DNA from: Planctomycetota bacterium
GTDB taxonomy: Bacteria > Planctomycetota > Phycisphaerae > Phycisphaerales > UBA1924
DNA: 64,000 bases
Reading direction: 5' to 3'
Assembly (NCBI GenBank): GCA_018968885.1
Contig: JAGWZK010000010.1
Coordinates: 16,194-80,193, forward strand
Shown: piece after piece, positions 26,810 through 36,684 of the stretch
Numbering within the stretch: the first letter of the stretch is position 1
Layout of the letters: each line of letters opens with the position of its first letter
Translations under genes and position numbers: made by a program
Notes under the pieces: generated by a model
Told to the model about the DNA's origin: nothing
Seen by the model: only the letters and a program-made list of their open reading frames with translations
Databases searched by the model: none

Positions 26810-29691
26810 TTGGGTGCTCCTTCCTGGATCGGCGCCAAGCGCAGCAGCCACAGCTCGCAGATCCCCCGCTCGGCAATACGCGCCTGCTCCATCGACGAAT
26901 TCGCTCCGCTCCAAACCTGCGACACGCGGCTCACCACCTCTTTCACCCTGGCCTCGCGCGTGGGATCTTCGGTGACCATTGTGTACGCTGTCAATTCCAG
27001 ACACGTCATCTGATGAGCTAGAAAGACACGGATTTTTCCTGTGGAACTGGCCTTCTCGCGCTGCTGCCGCGCGGTCCAGCGTTGCGAAATCTCCGTAAGC
27101 GTTGCGTGCTCGCGCCCTGTCGCCGGCAGCGTCTCAGCAACTTTCATCATCCGCGTCGCCAGACGGTGAGCCGCCTCCTCGGGGTTCTGCACTGTGCCAG
27201 TGGCGACCACTCCGCTGCGGACTTGGTACGCCTCGCCCATCTGCTCGGCCAAGGTGTCCACCACGCCAAACTCGCCCCCCGCCGCGATGGCCGTCAGCAG
27301 ACGCTCGACCAAGGCCCGGCGCGCGTACTCGCGCCAGCGCGGGTCATCGGTCGAGGGCATGGTCTGAATCGTGACAAAGTCCAAAAGTTCGTTGGTCTCG
27401 CGCGTGCGCGGCAGCGTGCCCACCAGGTCCAGCAGCGTCGCCAGCATCGGAGCCTGACCACTGAGAAACCTCACCCGGTCGCGTGCTCCCGCGCGCAGCG
27501 GCACACTCTGCCCACGAATCATCTCATTGACGATCACAAAACAGTCGCGTGGCCCAACCACCTCGGCACCACTCCCCACCGCGTTGAGCATCTCGCGTTT
27601 CTCATTCACCGATGCGACCAAGTACTTGGCACCCCATTCACCGTCCGGCGGTCCGGGATCGAGAATCGAATTGGGCTTCACGGCCTCCAGCGCCTTTTGC
27701 ACCATCGCCGCGGGCTCGATGCGTCGATCCAGCGCGAAGGAAGCTCTCTCGGGCTCTCCGGTCCACATCAGCCATGCTGCCTCGTTGATCCGCGCTGCGG
27801 CGACCGCTCCCGCGAGGGCCATCGCTGGACTTTGCGGCACACTGGCATCCGCCAAGAACTCCTTGGTCCAGGCCACCCAATCACCTTTGAGTGCATCCGC
27901 ATCCTGCGAATCCACCATGCCCCAGGCCTTAGCGTATCGATCGCGCAGATCAGCCCGAAGATTCTCATGCGCTGCGGCGGGCACGACCAATGAGGTGTCG
28001 ACGCCGCCAGATTCTGCCGGCTCCTGTGCCAAGCGCGCTGTGAGTGCGAACAAGCGCCCGGCGGTGATCTCTGGCGAAATCAGCCAGCGCAGCAGCCACT
28101 GGCGCGGAGGACCGGCAGTGGAGAAATCCAAGCGCGATGTGATGGCCTGGATGGATTCAAAGGCCTGCTTGTCGGCACTGGGATCGGGCCCGGTGCGAAG
28201 AAAATCCTCAAAGGGCACCAGCAGCACGAGCGACCGTCGCGACACATCGCCAGAGCCGCTCATATCCGCCGTCGCAAGCGCGGCATCGGCCCACTTGCCC
28301 CACGCGGCGCCCAGATCGGTGGTCGACGAAGTCGAGCCCCTCACCGCCGAGAGGTTGCTGGCCACCGCCTGCAAGCCGGATCGTGCGCCTGCTTCAAAGG
28401 TGGCATCGGAGGGAGTCGCCGAAACCCGCGTCAACTCGATGTTCACTGCGCTGCGCACTGCGGTGGGAAGATCACGCTCGCGCGACAGCCGCGCCAGCGC
28501 TCCAGAGGCAAAGACCGAAGGCCAGACACGTGGAGCGACTTCACGCGCGTCCACCGGTTGTCTCCACACTGTGGGGGCCATGATGGCATCGATGGCACCG
28601 CGACCCCAATCGGCATCGCGCGACAATGCGTACACCGCATCTACCACGCCATCGGTGAATGCGGCGATCTGATCCGGCTGCCACGTGGCCCAAGCACTTC
28701 CCGCCTGCTCAACCGCCAGCGCCAGTTGCCTCGAAGCCGCCGCGGGGTCAGTTGCGCCCACACTGCGAATCTCACGGACCTGGGTGAGGAGAGCGGTGGC
28801 ATCGGTCACACCGGACTTTGCGACGGTTGCTACGGCTCCATCTGTCGTTGCTGGCTTGGGCAGTCGTTCGCCATCTGCCGCAAAGAGGGTCCCCGGCAGG
28901 GGGGCACGGTCCTGCTCGCGGACTGCGGGTGCTGGCACCTGTTGCTGCTTGGCCACCGGATTTGCAGGAACCTTGGTGCTTTCGCAGCGTGTGGCAGCAA
29001 AGCCGATGATTGAGACGAGCACGATGGTGCCGCAGCCGATTCCGGCAATACGCACGCCGGTCTGCATCTTGCGATACGCCGGGTCCACCTGCTCACTGAG
29101 CACTGGTTTGGCCGTGGCTTCGGCTGCTGCCACGCTTTCGGCAAGTTCGCTGCGACGCGTCGGCGCTGGCGCAGCGACGGGACTTCCTGCACTCGATGCG
29201 ACCTGCGCGAGTTGCTGAATCGATGCCCCAGTGTCGCGTGACATCGAGGCCAGCGCCAGCATGGAATCGCGATTCCACCCACCGTGCATCGCCATGACGC
29301 GGCGGGCCTCATCGTTGATCGGGTTTGGTTGTGCATCCCCCGCGGGCGAAAGTTGTGGCACAACCTCCACCGGCGCGTGCTCTGGATGCCAGTAGCGCAG
29401 TTGGGCTAGGCGAGTCTTTGGGTTCAACAACTGTGCCGCCGCGGCGTGGACAGCAAGACGAACCTGATCTGCCTCAGGAGTTCTGGCCTGGGGATGCCCA
29501 TTGACGCGCATCAGGCGAGCTTCGAGCAAGGGTGGCACCAGACGATCGGCCTGCTCGTGTGCTGCGGGATCCAGCCCCATGAGCACGAAGGGGCCTTGCT
29601 CTTCGACGTCCGGGCCCAGAAACCGCGCGATCGCGCTGATTGGTCGCGGCGCTGATGCCGGATCGGTGTTGTGTGGCTCGCTGGGTGGCAC
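26806..29691 (-). CDS. J-like-domain membrane protein, function unknown
   Basis: 961 residues with one membrane helix (about 212-233, RIAGIGCGTIVLVSIIGFAA). The N-terminal segment, residues 33-100, reads FVLMGLDPAA, then EARLMRVNGHPQAR and AAAQLLNPKTRLAQLRYW. This is the layout of a J domain, but with HPQ (66-68) instead of the HPD needed to stimulate DnaK. After a Ser/Ala/Pro linker and the helix, about 700 helical, Ala-rich residues would lie outside the membrane; no enzyme motif was seen. Its GTG start lies 15 bases past the TPR gene stop, and its own stop overlaps the next start. Confidence 0.72.
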   Translation of the reverse strand: MPPSEPHNTDPASAPRPISAIARFLGPDVEEQGPFVLMGLDPAAHEQADRLVPPLLEARLMRVNGHPQARTPEADQVRLAVHAAAAQLLNPKTRLAQLRYWHPEHAPVEVVPQLSPAGDAQPNPINDEARRVMAMHGGWNRDSMLALASMSRDTGASIQQLAQVASSAGSPVAAPAPTRRSELAESVAAAEATAKPVLSEQVDPAYRKMQTGVRIAGIGCGTIVLVSIIGFAATRCESTKVPANPVAKQQQVPAPAVREQDRAPLPGTLFAADGERLPKPATTDGAVATVAKSGVTDATALLTQVREIRSVGATDPAAASRQLALAVEQAGSAWATWQPDQIAAFTDGVVDAVYALSRDADWGRGAIDAIMAPTVWRQPVDAREVAPRVWPSVFASGALARLSRERDLPTAVRSAVNIELTRVSATPSDATFEAGARSGLQAVASNLSAVRGSTSSTTDLGAAWGKWADAALATADMSGSGDVSRRSLVLLVPFEDFLRTGPDPSADKQAFESIQAITSRLDFSTAGPPRQWLLRWLISPEITAGRLFALTARLAQEPAESGGVDTSLVVPAAAHENLRADLRDRYAKAWGMVDSQDADALKGDWVAWTKEFLADASVPQSPAMALAGAVAAARINEAAWLMWTGEPERASFALDRRIEPAAMVQKALEAVKPNSILDPGPPDGEWGAKYLVASVNEKREMLNAVGSGAEVVGPRDCFVIVNEMIRGQSVPLRAGARDRVRFLSGQAPMLATLLDLVGTLPRTRETNELLDFVTIQTMPSTDDPRWREYARRALVERLLTAIAAGGEFGVVDTLAEQMGEAYQVRSGVVATGTVQNPEEAAHRLATRMMKVAETLPATGREHATLTEISQRWTARQQREKASSTGKIRVFLAHQMTCLELTAYTMVTEDPTREARVKEVVSRVSQVWSGANSSMEQARIAERGICELWLLRLAPIQEGAPK

Positions 29692-29706
29692 GGTGATCGT
29701 CTGTTC

Positions 29707-32559
29707 CTACTTGGGTGAGTTTGAATTCGGGGCTGAAGTGGGTTGGGGGGTGGGATTCGAGTTCGGATTTGAGTTTGGTTTTGCGTTTCCGGGTGGTGCG
29801 GGCAAAGGACCAAGTTCGCGGTCGATTCCGGCCAGCACCGCATCATGCGGAGGCGGCCCGTAGTTGGGATAGAGCGCCTTGTGCTGCACCATCACCTCGC
29901 GGGCCCGCGCGGCATCGATGCGCGACAAAAGGCGAAGCGTCTCCACGCGAGCGACGAACCAGCCATCAGTGCCGGGAGTCTGCAGGAGCAGGGCCTGACG
30001 CCACGCTTCCAGCGCATCGGCGTGCCGCGCGACGGATTCAGCCAGTCGCCCAAATCGCATCAATGTACCGAGGGAGTGCTTCTTGGCTGCGATCAATTTT
30101 TCATCACCGTTGATGGCGGCATCTCGAGCGACCACATCCTGACTCTGCCTCCACAATTCACCGTTGGCCTCGCCAGCATCGTCAAAGACCTGGGCCATGC
30201 CACTTTCGGCAAACGGGTTCACTTTGTCTGCACGGGCCATGATGCGCGTGGTGAAGAGGAGCAGGTCGCGTGCTGCTGCCGCACGCGCCTCATCAGTCGC
30301 CTTGATGATGTCGCCGAGTTGCAGAGCGTCGGGGGATGGGGCGGTTACCGGCTTCATGGCCTCGGCAAACTTGGCCTTGGCCCAGCGGTACATTGAGCGA
30401 TCTGCTGCGATTGAGAAAGGCGATTCGAACGATCGAAGCGAATCGTGCATCGCGAGAGCGGCGGCCCAATCCTGTCGCGCGAGTGCCATCTGCAGGCGGC
30501 GGTAGTACACCTCATCACGGAGCTTGCTGACATCGACGATCTTGGCTTGAGACAGTTGGTCGAGCAGATCCAGCACACGCCCGGCGCGATCCACATCCGG
30601 GGCCGAGAGCGACAACGACACATCGGCAATCTGGCGAACCCGCAGCACCAGGCGCTCGGCGGATTCCGCACCCTCGGTCTTGCCCGCTTCCATCACGCTG
30701 CGTTGTTCGGGCTCGAGCGATTCCTCGGCAAGGGTCAGAAACCGCTGTGCCGCGGCATCACGTTCGGCTCCGGCTTTGGACTTACGGAACATCTGGTAGA
30801 GAAGCCGCACGGCCTCGCGCTGGGCTGCGTCACGCAAAGGTGATTCCACGGGAATCGCCAGCAAAGTTGCCAGGGCATCTTCATCGGGGACACCAGCCGA
30901 AGCGCGGCGCAAGAGTAATTTGGCCGCCTGCTCGGTCTTTGGATAGCGAGCCAGGAAGAGGAGTGCAACGCGATCGCGCGGAGCGACCTGAGAGAGTTTG
31001 CCCGCCTCGACAGCGCGATCCAGCGCGACCACGGCAAACCAGAGCGCCTCACGCTTGACATCTGCCTGGGCCAAAGTTTCGGCAGCGACCTCAAAGTCTG
31101 CTGCGGCATCGGCAAACTCGGCGGCGTAATAGCGGGCCAGACCGAGTTTCATCCGCGCCTGGGCCACATCGGGGGCAAACTTGGATTGATCAGTAAGGAC
31201 GGCGGCATCCTGCAGATTCGCGGCAGCACGGCGATACAACTCGATCGACTGCACGTCCGTCGCCGGCTCTTCGGTCTTCCCGGGGGCCACTTCGGCGTGG
31301 TGCTTGCGGGCTCGATCAAAGGCCACCAGGCCGCGCGCGTAGCGCGTCACAAAGCCATCATCGCCCAGTGGCTCGACGCCGAAGCGCGTCGTGAGATCGA
31401 CGACGTGCCCGATCTCACCCACTGCGATCAGGTCTGCAATCGCCAGTTGCGAGAGTGCCTTGCGGGCTTCGCGCGATCGCTCCGAGAGCCCTTCTTCGGA
31501 TGCTTCCAACGCCAGCACCGCGAGCAGGCGTGCTTGGGGCACGGTCAACCGTTTCACTGTTCCCGGGGGAGCGGTGCGTTGGTACTGATAGACGTAGACC
31601 TCAATATCCGGCCAACGACGCGCCGCAGCAAAGACGGCGATGCGCCGATCCAAAAGCTGAGCGGAAATGGACTTGGGCACATCTTCAATGGAACTCAAGA
31701 GATCCAGCCAGCGCGCGGCCTCGACGTCGTTCCCTTTCACCGAATTGGCCATGGCACAGCCGATGACGGCGCGGCACACGTGCTCATACTTGAGCATGGA
31801 TTTCTGCATGCGTTCCACGGTCGGCGCTTTGCCTGCGGACGCGCCCAAGAGATGACCAAAGTCGACGATCGCCTCATTGGCCGCGCTGCTGTTGCCGGTG
31901 AGGAGGCCAAGGTAATAGCGCGTCCACCCGGCGTAATAGCGAGCCAATGAGCGAATGCGGCGCGACTCTTCGGCTTCGCGGCGATTGCGCTCGGCATCCT
32001 CGCCGCGGGTGTTCTGCTGTTTGCGTTCGGCAGTCTCCACGCGAGCGGATGCGCGCATGGCAATCTGTTCAAATGCTGGCCCGGCAGCACGCAAGATGCG
32101 CTCGGCCTCGGCCTTTTCACCGTCGCTGGCCAGGCGCAGGCGGTACTTCTCAGAAAATTCCTCGGCCTTCAGATAGGTCGCCTTGGCCAGATCCAGCTTC
32201 AAGTCCCACGCCTCAGCATCGGGGACGGTGCGAATCAACTCGCGTGCGGCATCTTCGAGGGCCAGACGTTCCCGGGAGGTTTTGGCTTTGGCAAGCAAGC
32301 GAACATACAGCCGGCCCAGACGCTCTGCGGCCTGAGTGCGCTGCGGCCCGGTGGTATCGGACATGGACTGCCGCAGGTGTGCAGCGAGGACCGATTCCAA
32401 CCCGTGATCCATCAGAAACTGTTCGTGCGAAGTCAACGGCGCTTCACCGGTTGCTGCGGTGGGATCGGGTGGATCCTGATTGGGCTGTCGGGCCGCAGCA
32501 CTATGGACGGCACCAGCTGCAAACAGCGTGGCCAGCATCATCAACCGAGTGCGCATCAT
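29707..32559 (-). CDS. Secreted TPR-like repeat protein of the vWA operon
   Basis: 950 residues. Signal peptide MMRTRLMMLATLFAAGAVHSAAA, then an almost entirely alpha-helical protein with repeated TPR-like helix pairs rich in Ala, Leu, Arg and Asp (for example ARYYAAEFADAAADFEVAAETLAQ). It ends in a proline/asparagine-rich tail (NPNSNPTPQP). It likely forms a large periplasmic scaffold. The start at 32559 has GGAGG 6 bases upstream and overlaps the upstream stop as ATGA. A longer frame reaching 32787 would lie inside the preceding gene and is not used. No catalytic motifs were found. Confidence 0.78.
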   Translation of the reverse strand: MMRTRLMMLATLFAAGAVHSAAARQPNQDPPDPTAATGEAPLTSHEQFLMDHGLESVLAAHLRQSMSDTTGPQRTQAAERLGRLYVRLLAKAKTSRERLALEDAARELIRTVPDAEAWDLKLDLAKATYLKAEEFSEKYRLRLASDGEKAEAERILRAAGPAFEQIAMRASARVETAERKQQNTRGEDAERNRREAEESRRIRSLARYYAGWTRYYLGLLTGNSSAANEAIVDFGHLLGASAGKAPTVERMQKSMLKYEHVCRAVIGCAMANSVKGNDVEAARWLDLLSSIEDVPKSISAQLLDRRIAVFAAARRWPDIEVYVYQYQRTAPPGTVKRLTVPQARLLAVLALEASEEGLSERSREARKALSQLAIADLIAVGEIGHVVDLTTRFGVEPLGDDGFVTRYARGLVAFDRARKHHAEVAPGKTEEPATDVQSIELYRRAAANLQDAAVLTDQSKFAPDVAQARMKLGLARYYAAEFADAAADFEVAAETLAQADVKREALWFAVVALDRAVEAGKLSQVAPRDRVALLFLARYPKTEQAAKLLLRRASAGVPDEDALATLLAIPVESPLRDAAQREAVRLLYQMFRKSKAGAERDAAAQRFLTLAEESLEPEQRSVMEAGKTEGAESAERLVLRVRQIADVSLSLSAPDVDRAGRVLDLLDQLSQAKIVDVSKLRDEVYYRRLQMALARQDWAAALAMHDSLRSFESPFSIAADRSMYRWAKAKFAEAMKPVTAPSPDALQLGDIIKATDEARAAAARDLLLFTTRIMARADKVNPFAESGMAQVFDDAGEANGELWRQSQDVVARDAAINGDEKLIAAKKHSLGTLMRFGRLAESVARHADALEAWRQALLLQTPGTDGWFVARVETLRLLSRIDAARAREVMVQHKALYPNYGPPPHDAVLAGIDRELGPLPAPPGNAKPNSNPNSNPTPQPTSAPNSNSPK

Positions 32560-33782
32560 GGCGCACCTCCGGTCGCGGGATTGGCTGGCGAGTTCGTCGC
32601 CCCGGATGCCGGATTTGCCGCCGATGGCGTGCCAGGTTGTGTGGCCATTGGCACAGACACCTTGCGCAGTGGCGGCCACGTCAGGACCGGGCTGGAACTG
32701 AAGCGTTGAAACAAAGTCGCCTTGAGTGACGCGGCACCGGCAACTTCGCCCAGGTCGTGCAGCACGATGATCGCTTCGGCCAGACACACGGCGGCAAGGC
32801 CGCCTGAGCCGGTGTCGCTGCTGCCACCCACCTGCAAGAGCGCATCGATCCCCAGCAGTTTCTGATCGCGTTCACTTTCGCGCACCAGTGAACGCCCGAT
32901 CCCGGCCAGCAGCCAACTACGCCGCCAGGAGACGGTTTCGGCACTGAGCCGCGCGATCAGTGCCATTCGCGCTTTGGCTCGACCCGCACCATCCGCGATG
33001 CGCGCGGTCACGATGTCGTTCACCAGCATGACCGCCGCACTGTCTGCGGATGCTGGTGCAAGGAGTTGACCATCAGCGTGCTGCCCCGCCTCAAACGCCG
33101 CGGCATGCACATACAACCATGCCAGGCGAGCACTGTCGCCCCGCGCTTCGGCGGCGGTTGCTCGCTGAGCAAAGGCGCGAACCGCCGGAGTATCCAACCA
33201 GAAAGGGTGCAACTCTGGAATCAGGCCCGAGTCATCGAATCGCAACGAATTCATTCGTGGCTCAATGGGCCCGGCATCGGCAAAGAAATTGGTCCGATCA
33301 CTGCTGGCATCCAACCACCCCAGCCAAGAGTCCACTGCCGCCGTACGTGCGCCTCGCTTCAGGCGGCACGCTGTCTGTGCCGCCAGCGTCAGCGTAAGGG
33401 AAGGCCCGTGGGCATCCTTCAATTCAATCGCGAGCTCGTCGGCCATCGGCTCAGCCAGCACGAAATCCTCGCGTTCGATGCGCAGGCGCAAACGCCACAA
33501 TCTTTCGGCCATGTCTGCGAAGGCCTTGGACTCGGTGGAGTTGGTTCCCGTGATGGACTTGACACGATCCCACCCCAGGAGCGCTGGACGCGAAGACCCC
33601 GATTGCACCAGCACGCCCGCCTTGGAGACATTCTTCACGGTGATAGCGGAACTGGTGAAGACAACGTTGGGACGGGGCTCCACTTCACCGGCGTTTACGC
33701 GCGGCACTAGCACTCCGGCAGCGCACAGCAGCACGCTCACGCGAAGTGCCATCGCACAATGCATCCGTGCGAAGCGCATCAC
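32556..33782 (-). CDS. Secreted protein of unknown function, vWA operon
   Basis: 408 residues with a signal peptide (about MRFARMHCAMALRVSVLLCAAGVLVPRVNA). A beta-rich part follows (VVFTSSAITVKNVSKAGVLVQ, then LLGWDRVKSITG), then a helical middle, and a Pro/Ala/Asn-rich C-terminus (PSAANPASGATNSPANP). No known family was recognised. The GTG start at 33782, or the ATG directly after it, overlaps the stop of the vWA gene, and its stop overlaps the start of the TPR gene, so all three are made from one message. Confidence 0.75.
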   Translation of the reverse strand: MMRFARMHCAMALRVSVLLCAAGVLVPRVNAGEVEPRPNVVFTSSAITVKNVSKAGVLVQSGSSRPALLGWDRVKSITGTNSTESKAFADMAERLWRLRLRIEREDFVLAEPMADELAIELKDAHGPSLTLTLAAQTACRLKRGARTAAVDSWLGWLDASSDRTNFFADAGPIEPRMNSLRFDDSGLIPELHPFWLDTPAVRAFAQRATAAEARGDSARLAWLYVHAAAFEAGQHADGQLLAPASADSAAVMLVNDIVTARIADGAGRAKARMALIARLSAETVSWRRSWLLAGIGRSLVRESERDQKLLGIDALLQVGGSSDTGSGGLAAVCLAEAIIVLHDLGEVAGAASLKATLFQRFSSSPVLTWPPLRKVSVPMATQPGTPSAANPASGATNSPANPATGGAP

Positions 33783-34801
33783 GGATTACCGCCCCCGCCC
33801 GGCGCGGTCGCGCTACCGACATACTTGAATGTGCCGCCGGATTCCTTGGCAATCTGCTGCATCAGGGCCTGAGATTCCTGCGTCTCCAGACAGATGGTGT
33901 TGATGGGAATGCGATACTCGCTGTTCATGAGGCGCACTTCTTCCGCCACCGACGGCTCAAACTCGCCATCTGTGAGAAAGAAGATCGCCTCGGGCTTTGG
34001 TCGCAAGGCAAAGACGATGTCGAACGCTGGCTTGGGATTGGTGTTCCCGCCCGATTGAAGTTGCGTGACATTCTGCCGCGCCCAACGTTTACCCGGCTCA
34101 TCGCTGTGCACCCACTCGCGGCGGCCCATCAGCGCATCAGCGCCCGTTGCAAAGTGGACGATGATGTATTGACCACCCTCACCCAAAGCCACCACGCTTT
34201 TGATGAGCTCGGCCTTGAGAGCTGGGAACTTACTCCCCACGCTCATCGACCCTGACACATCGACGATGAAGGCGAACCTTGACCCCTTGGCCTCAAGTCC
34301 GAAAAAGCTGGTGCCGCCACCACCCGAACCACCCATGCCAAGACCGCCAGCGCCGCCAGCGATATCGCCACCACCGGAAATCGGCCCGACGCCACCCAAT
34401 TCGGTCGCCGCGCCGCCACCATCGGAACTGACACTGGGACTGAGAGTGGCCAACTCCGGACTCGGGCCCGACAGATCCTCGGGCGCACTCGTCCCAACCT
34501 CGCCCATGGCGGCGTCCTGGGTTGGGATATCCGTCTCGTTGATGATCGCCATGCCCACTTCGGATGGACCAAAGCCCCCACCACTGCCGCCACCGACGAC
34601 GATGAACTTGGAAATGGCTAGAAAACTGAGGTGGGCGACGATGGACAGGACGACGGCGCCGACGGAGACTCGCCAGAACCACTTAGCCAGAACCTGGCTG
34701 AGGGTCGGCGGCGTATCGGGATACACCTCTGGTGGATACTCGACTTCGCCCGTGGGCGAGGAAGGGCTGGGTGAGAATTTGGGCCCGGTTGGGTTGGCCA
34801 T
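33779..34801 (-). CDS. Membrane-anchored von Willebrand factor A protein
   Basis: 340 residues: a proline-rich N-terminus, one membrane helix (about 44-69), a Gly/Ser-rich linker (70-170) and a vWA domain (about 172-335) facing the periplasm. The metal-ion (MIDAS) site is complete: DVSGSMS at 181-187, a Thr in SGGNTNPKP and the Asp in FLTDGEF. Such domains bind protein ligands through Mg2+. It is the first gene of a five-gene operon with overlapping stops and starts, so it probably organises the secreted helical proteins encoded after it. The ATG lacks a clear ribosome site. Confidence 0.88.
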   Translation of the reverse strand: MANPTGPKFSPSPSSPTGEVEYPPEVYPDTPPTLSQVLAKWFWRVSVGAVVLSIVAHLSFLAISKFIVVGGGSGGGFGPSEVGMAIINETDIPTQDAAMGEVGTSAPEDLSGPSPELATLSPSVSSDGGGAATELGGVGPISGGGDIAGGAGGLGMGGSGGGGTSFFGLEAKGSRFAFIVDVSGSMSVGSKFPALKAELIKSVVALGEGGQYIIVHFATGADALMGRREWVHSDEPGKRWARQNVTQLQSGGNTNPKPAFDIVFALRPKPEAIFFLTDGEFEPSVAEEVRLMNSEYRIPINTICLETQESQALMQQIAKESGGTFKYVGSATAPGGGGNP

Positions 34802-35144
34802 AAATGGGACAATCGGCTGCGCGCGTCGAATCAGTCGAGTGAAATGTTAGGGGGTCCGACACTTGGCATTCGACCAGTTGGCGGGCTCCTCTCGACCAGA
34901 CTTGTACGGGTGAGAAGGGGCTGGGTTGCGAGATGGTTTTCAAGCCGATGCGGTCGCCCAGGGGCGAGGAGCGCTCTGCCGAAATTCGTCTGGACTACGT
35001 CCGACGACGGACTTCAGATTGAAGCGAATGGCTCCGCTCGGTGTCCAAGTCACCTCACCGTGTATCACGCGAACCTCTGATGCACAATCGTTCGGCGATG
35101 TGTCCGAATCATCCGATGCCTTCGTCTGGCACTCGTCAATGACT
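34802..35144. other. Intergenic region upstream of the vWA operon
   Basis: 343 bases between the vWA operon and the upstream co-oriented dockerin-protein gene. The open frames crossing it on both strands continue into the dockerin coding sequence and look like shadows. It should hold the operon promoter and the dockerin gene's terminator; I see TAACAT on the minus strand near 34844-34849 but no matching -35 box. Confidence 0.45.
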
Positions 35145-36311
35145 TCAGCAGCCGATACTGAACGCGCTGACAAAATCAAGGTAATCAAAGAAATCAACAA
35201 CTCCATCAGTATTAAAGTCAGCCGCCGGAGTGCCGCCGGCAAAGATGTCCACAAAATCGAGATAATCAAAGAAATCAACAGTGCCATCGGCGTTGAAATC
35301 CGCCGGACAGACATTCACCATCGGTGTCAGACGAATCGCGCCTATCGGACCTGAAGATCCTTGGCGAGCGGCGGCAATGATCTGCCTTGCGTTATTGATT
35401 CCGTTTGCGCCACCGGGCTGCACGTTCCACACGCCTTGAGAGGCGTCGATCAGGCTGCCGAGCATGAAGTAGCCCTCACCGACAAACTGCACACCAGTTG
35501 CGGCCGAGGCGTAATAGGTGACCGCATCGCCACGATCATTGATCGATGTCGCACTGGTCGTGGTGCCACACCCACCGAGAAACTCCCAACCCGCCGATTG
35601 GCGGTAGCGGATAGGAAATGTGCTGCAGCCGGAGAACCCGGCGATGTAGCCACAAAAATCGTTGTTGTTGTTCAGGTCTGCACTTTGGAAGCCCTGCCAG
35701 TTTCCCGGCGGCAAAGGGATCTCAGTTGTGACGCCGATATCCAGATCCAGAAGTCTGGTACTCGACATCACGACACGCTGATCGTTGACTTCTCCACCGA
35801 GGAATCCGGATGGCAAAGGAACAAGTCCATTTGCGGTGAATCGCACACCCGTCGAGAGATTCCAACCAAAGAAGCCAGACCCGCCGACGATGTCGCCCAC
35901 GTTGTTGATTGCGTACGCAGCGCTGTAGGGATTTCCCGGCAATGTGCCCAGGACCTCAACTTCATAACCGCCTGCGGTCGGCCTCCAGATTGCGGCGATC
36001 GGCTGTGTGATGACGTATTGATTCGGACAGACGGAACCGACGATCACACCGGCGTTGTTGATGTCGTGGGCCCGCGATGTCTGCATGCCAGGCGGCAGCG
36101 GCAGATATTCAAACGGCTGGCCATCGTGCGAGACGCCCGCCAACAAGGAAGTGCCATCCGGAGAGATCTGGCCGCACGCATCGCCGCGTTCGTTCATCGC
36201 GGTGGCCGTCCAACCAGCCCCGAGATATTCAACCCGATACGTTGGAACATCAGCAAACGCGGAAGCCGCAGGAACGAACATCGCGACTGCCAACCACATC
36301 GAAGTTCTCAT
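35145..36311 (-). CDS. Secreted HAF-repeat protein with a C-terminal GC-type dockerin
   Basis: 388 residues. Signal peptide MRTSMWLAVAMFVPAASAFA, then HAF-like extracellular repeats (HDINNAGVIVG, YAINNVGDIVG, SINDRGDAVTY, GINNARQII). The final 50 residues hold two Ca2+-binding dockerin-like loops, DFNADGTVDFFDYLDFV and DFNTDGVVDFFDYLDFV, ending in Gly-Cys. The same C-terminus occurs on the protein at 55359-56816, so it is probably a shared sorting or anchoring tag. The ATG at 36311 has AAAGGA 7 bases upstream. The function of the repeat part is not known. Confidence 0.85.
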   Translation of the reverse strand: MRTSMWLAVAMFVPAASAFADVPTYRVEYLGAGWTATAMNERGDACGQISPDGTSLLAGVSHDGQPFEYLPLPPGMQTSRAHDINNAGVIVGSVCPNQYVITQPIAAIWRPTAGGYEVEVLGTLPGNPYSAAYAINNVGDIVGGSGFFGWNLSTGVRFTANGLVPLPSGFLGGEVNDQRVVMSSTRLLDLDIGVTTEIPLPPGNWQGFQSADLNNNNDFCGYIAGFSGCSTFPIRYRQSAGWEFLGGCGTTTSATSINDRGDAVTYYASAATGVQFVGEGYFMLGSLIDASQGVWNVQPGGANGINNARQIIAAARQGSSGPIGAIRLTPMVNVCPADFNADGTVDFFDYLDFVDIFAGGTPAADFNTDGVVDFFDYLDFVSAFSIGC

Positions 36312-36684
36312 AGGTGTTCCTTTCGTCACCTTCACCCGGCGCAAACCGTTTGGGGAGGTCTGCTACTTGGACAATCTCGAGATTCGACCACCCGCGTCCC
36401 CATCAAAGCCAATCTCGAAATGTTTCTGGAAACAATAGGCCGGCTCTGCCAAGAATTCTGCTTCCGTGAATCAACCAAAGTCATTCCGGCCGATAAGGGC
36501 ACGAACCCACGGCATCTCAACTCAGGACCGATCGACGGGTAACACGCTCGAATTGAACTGCTTGCGACTGCCGATGGCGTTTCGCACTGAACAAACCAAA
36601 ACTGAATGGCTCAACCGAGCGACGCCAAACTCGTGCAATTCAGATTCGGAGTCGAGCCTGCTCATTGAAAGGAACACGATGGCA
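36312..36684. other. Intergenic region between the dockerin gene and pyrH
   Basis: 373 bases upstream of the dockerin-protein gene. No gene is convincing: the open frames here are of random composition. It should include the dockerin gene's promoter, but no clear pair of hexamers was found. Its right edge is the pyrH hairpin. Confidence 0.4.

Noticed and set aside
34926..35354. 142-codon plus-strand frame
   Set aside because: It overlaps the dockerin repeats of the minus-strand gene, and its repeated KEINNSI/KEINSAI is the complement of that coding repeat.
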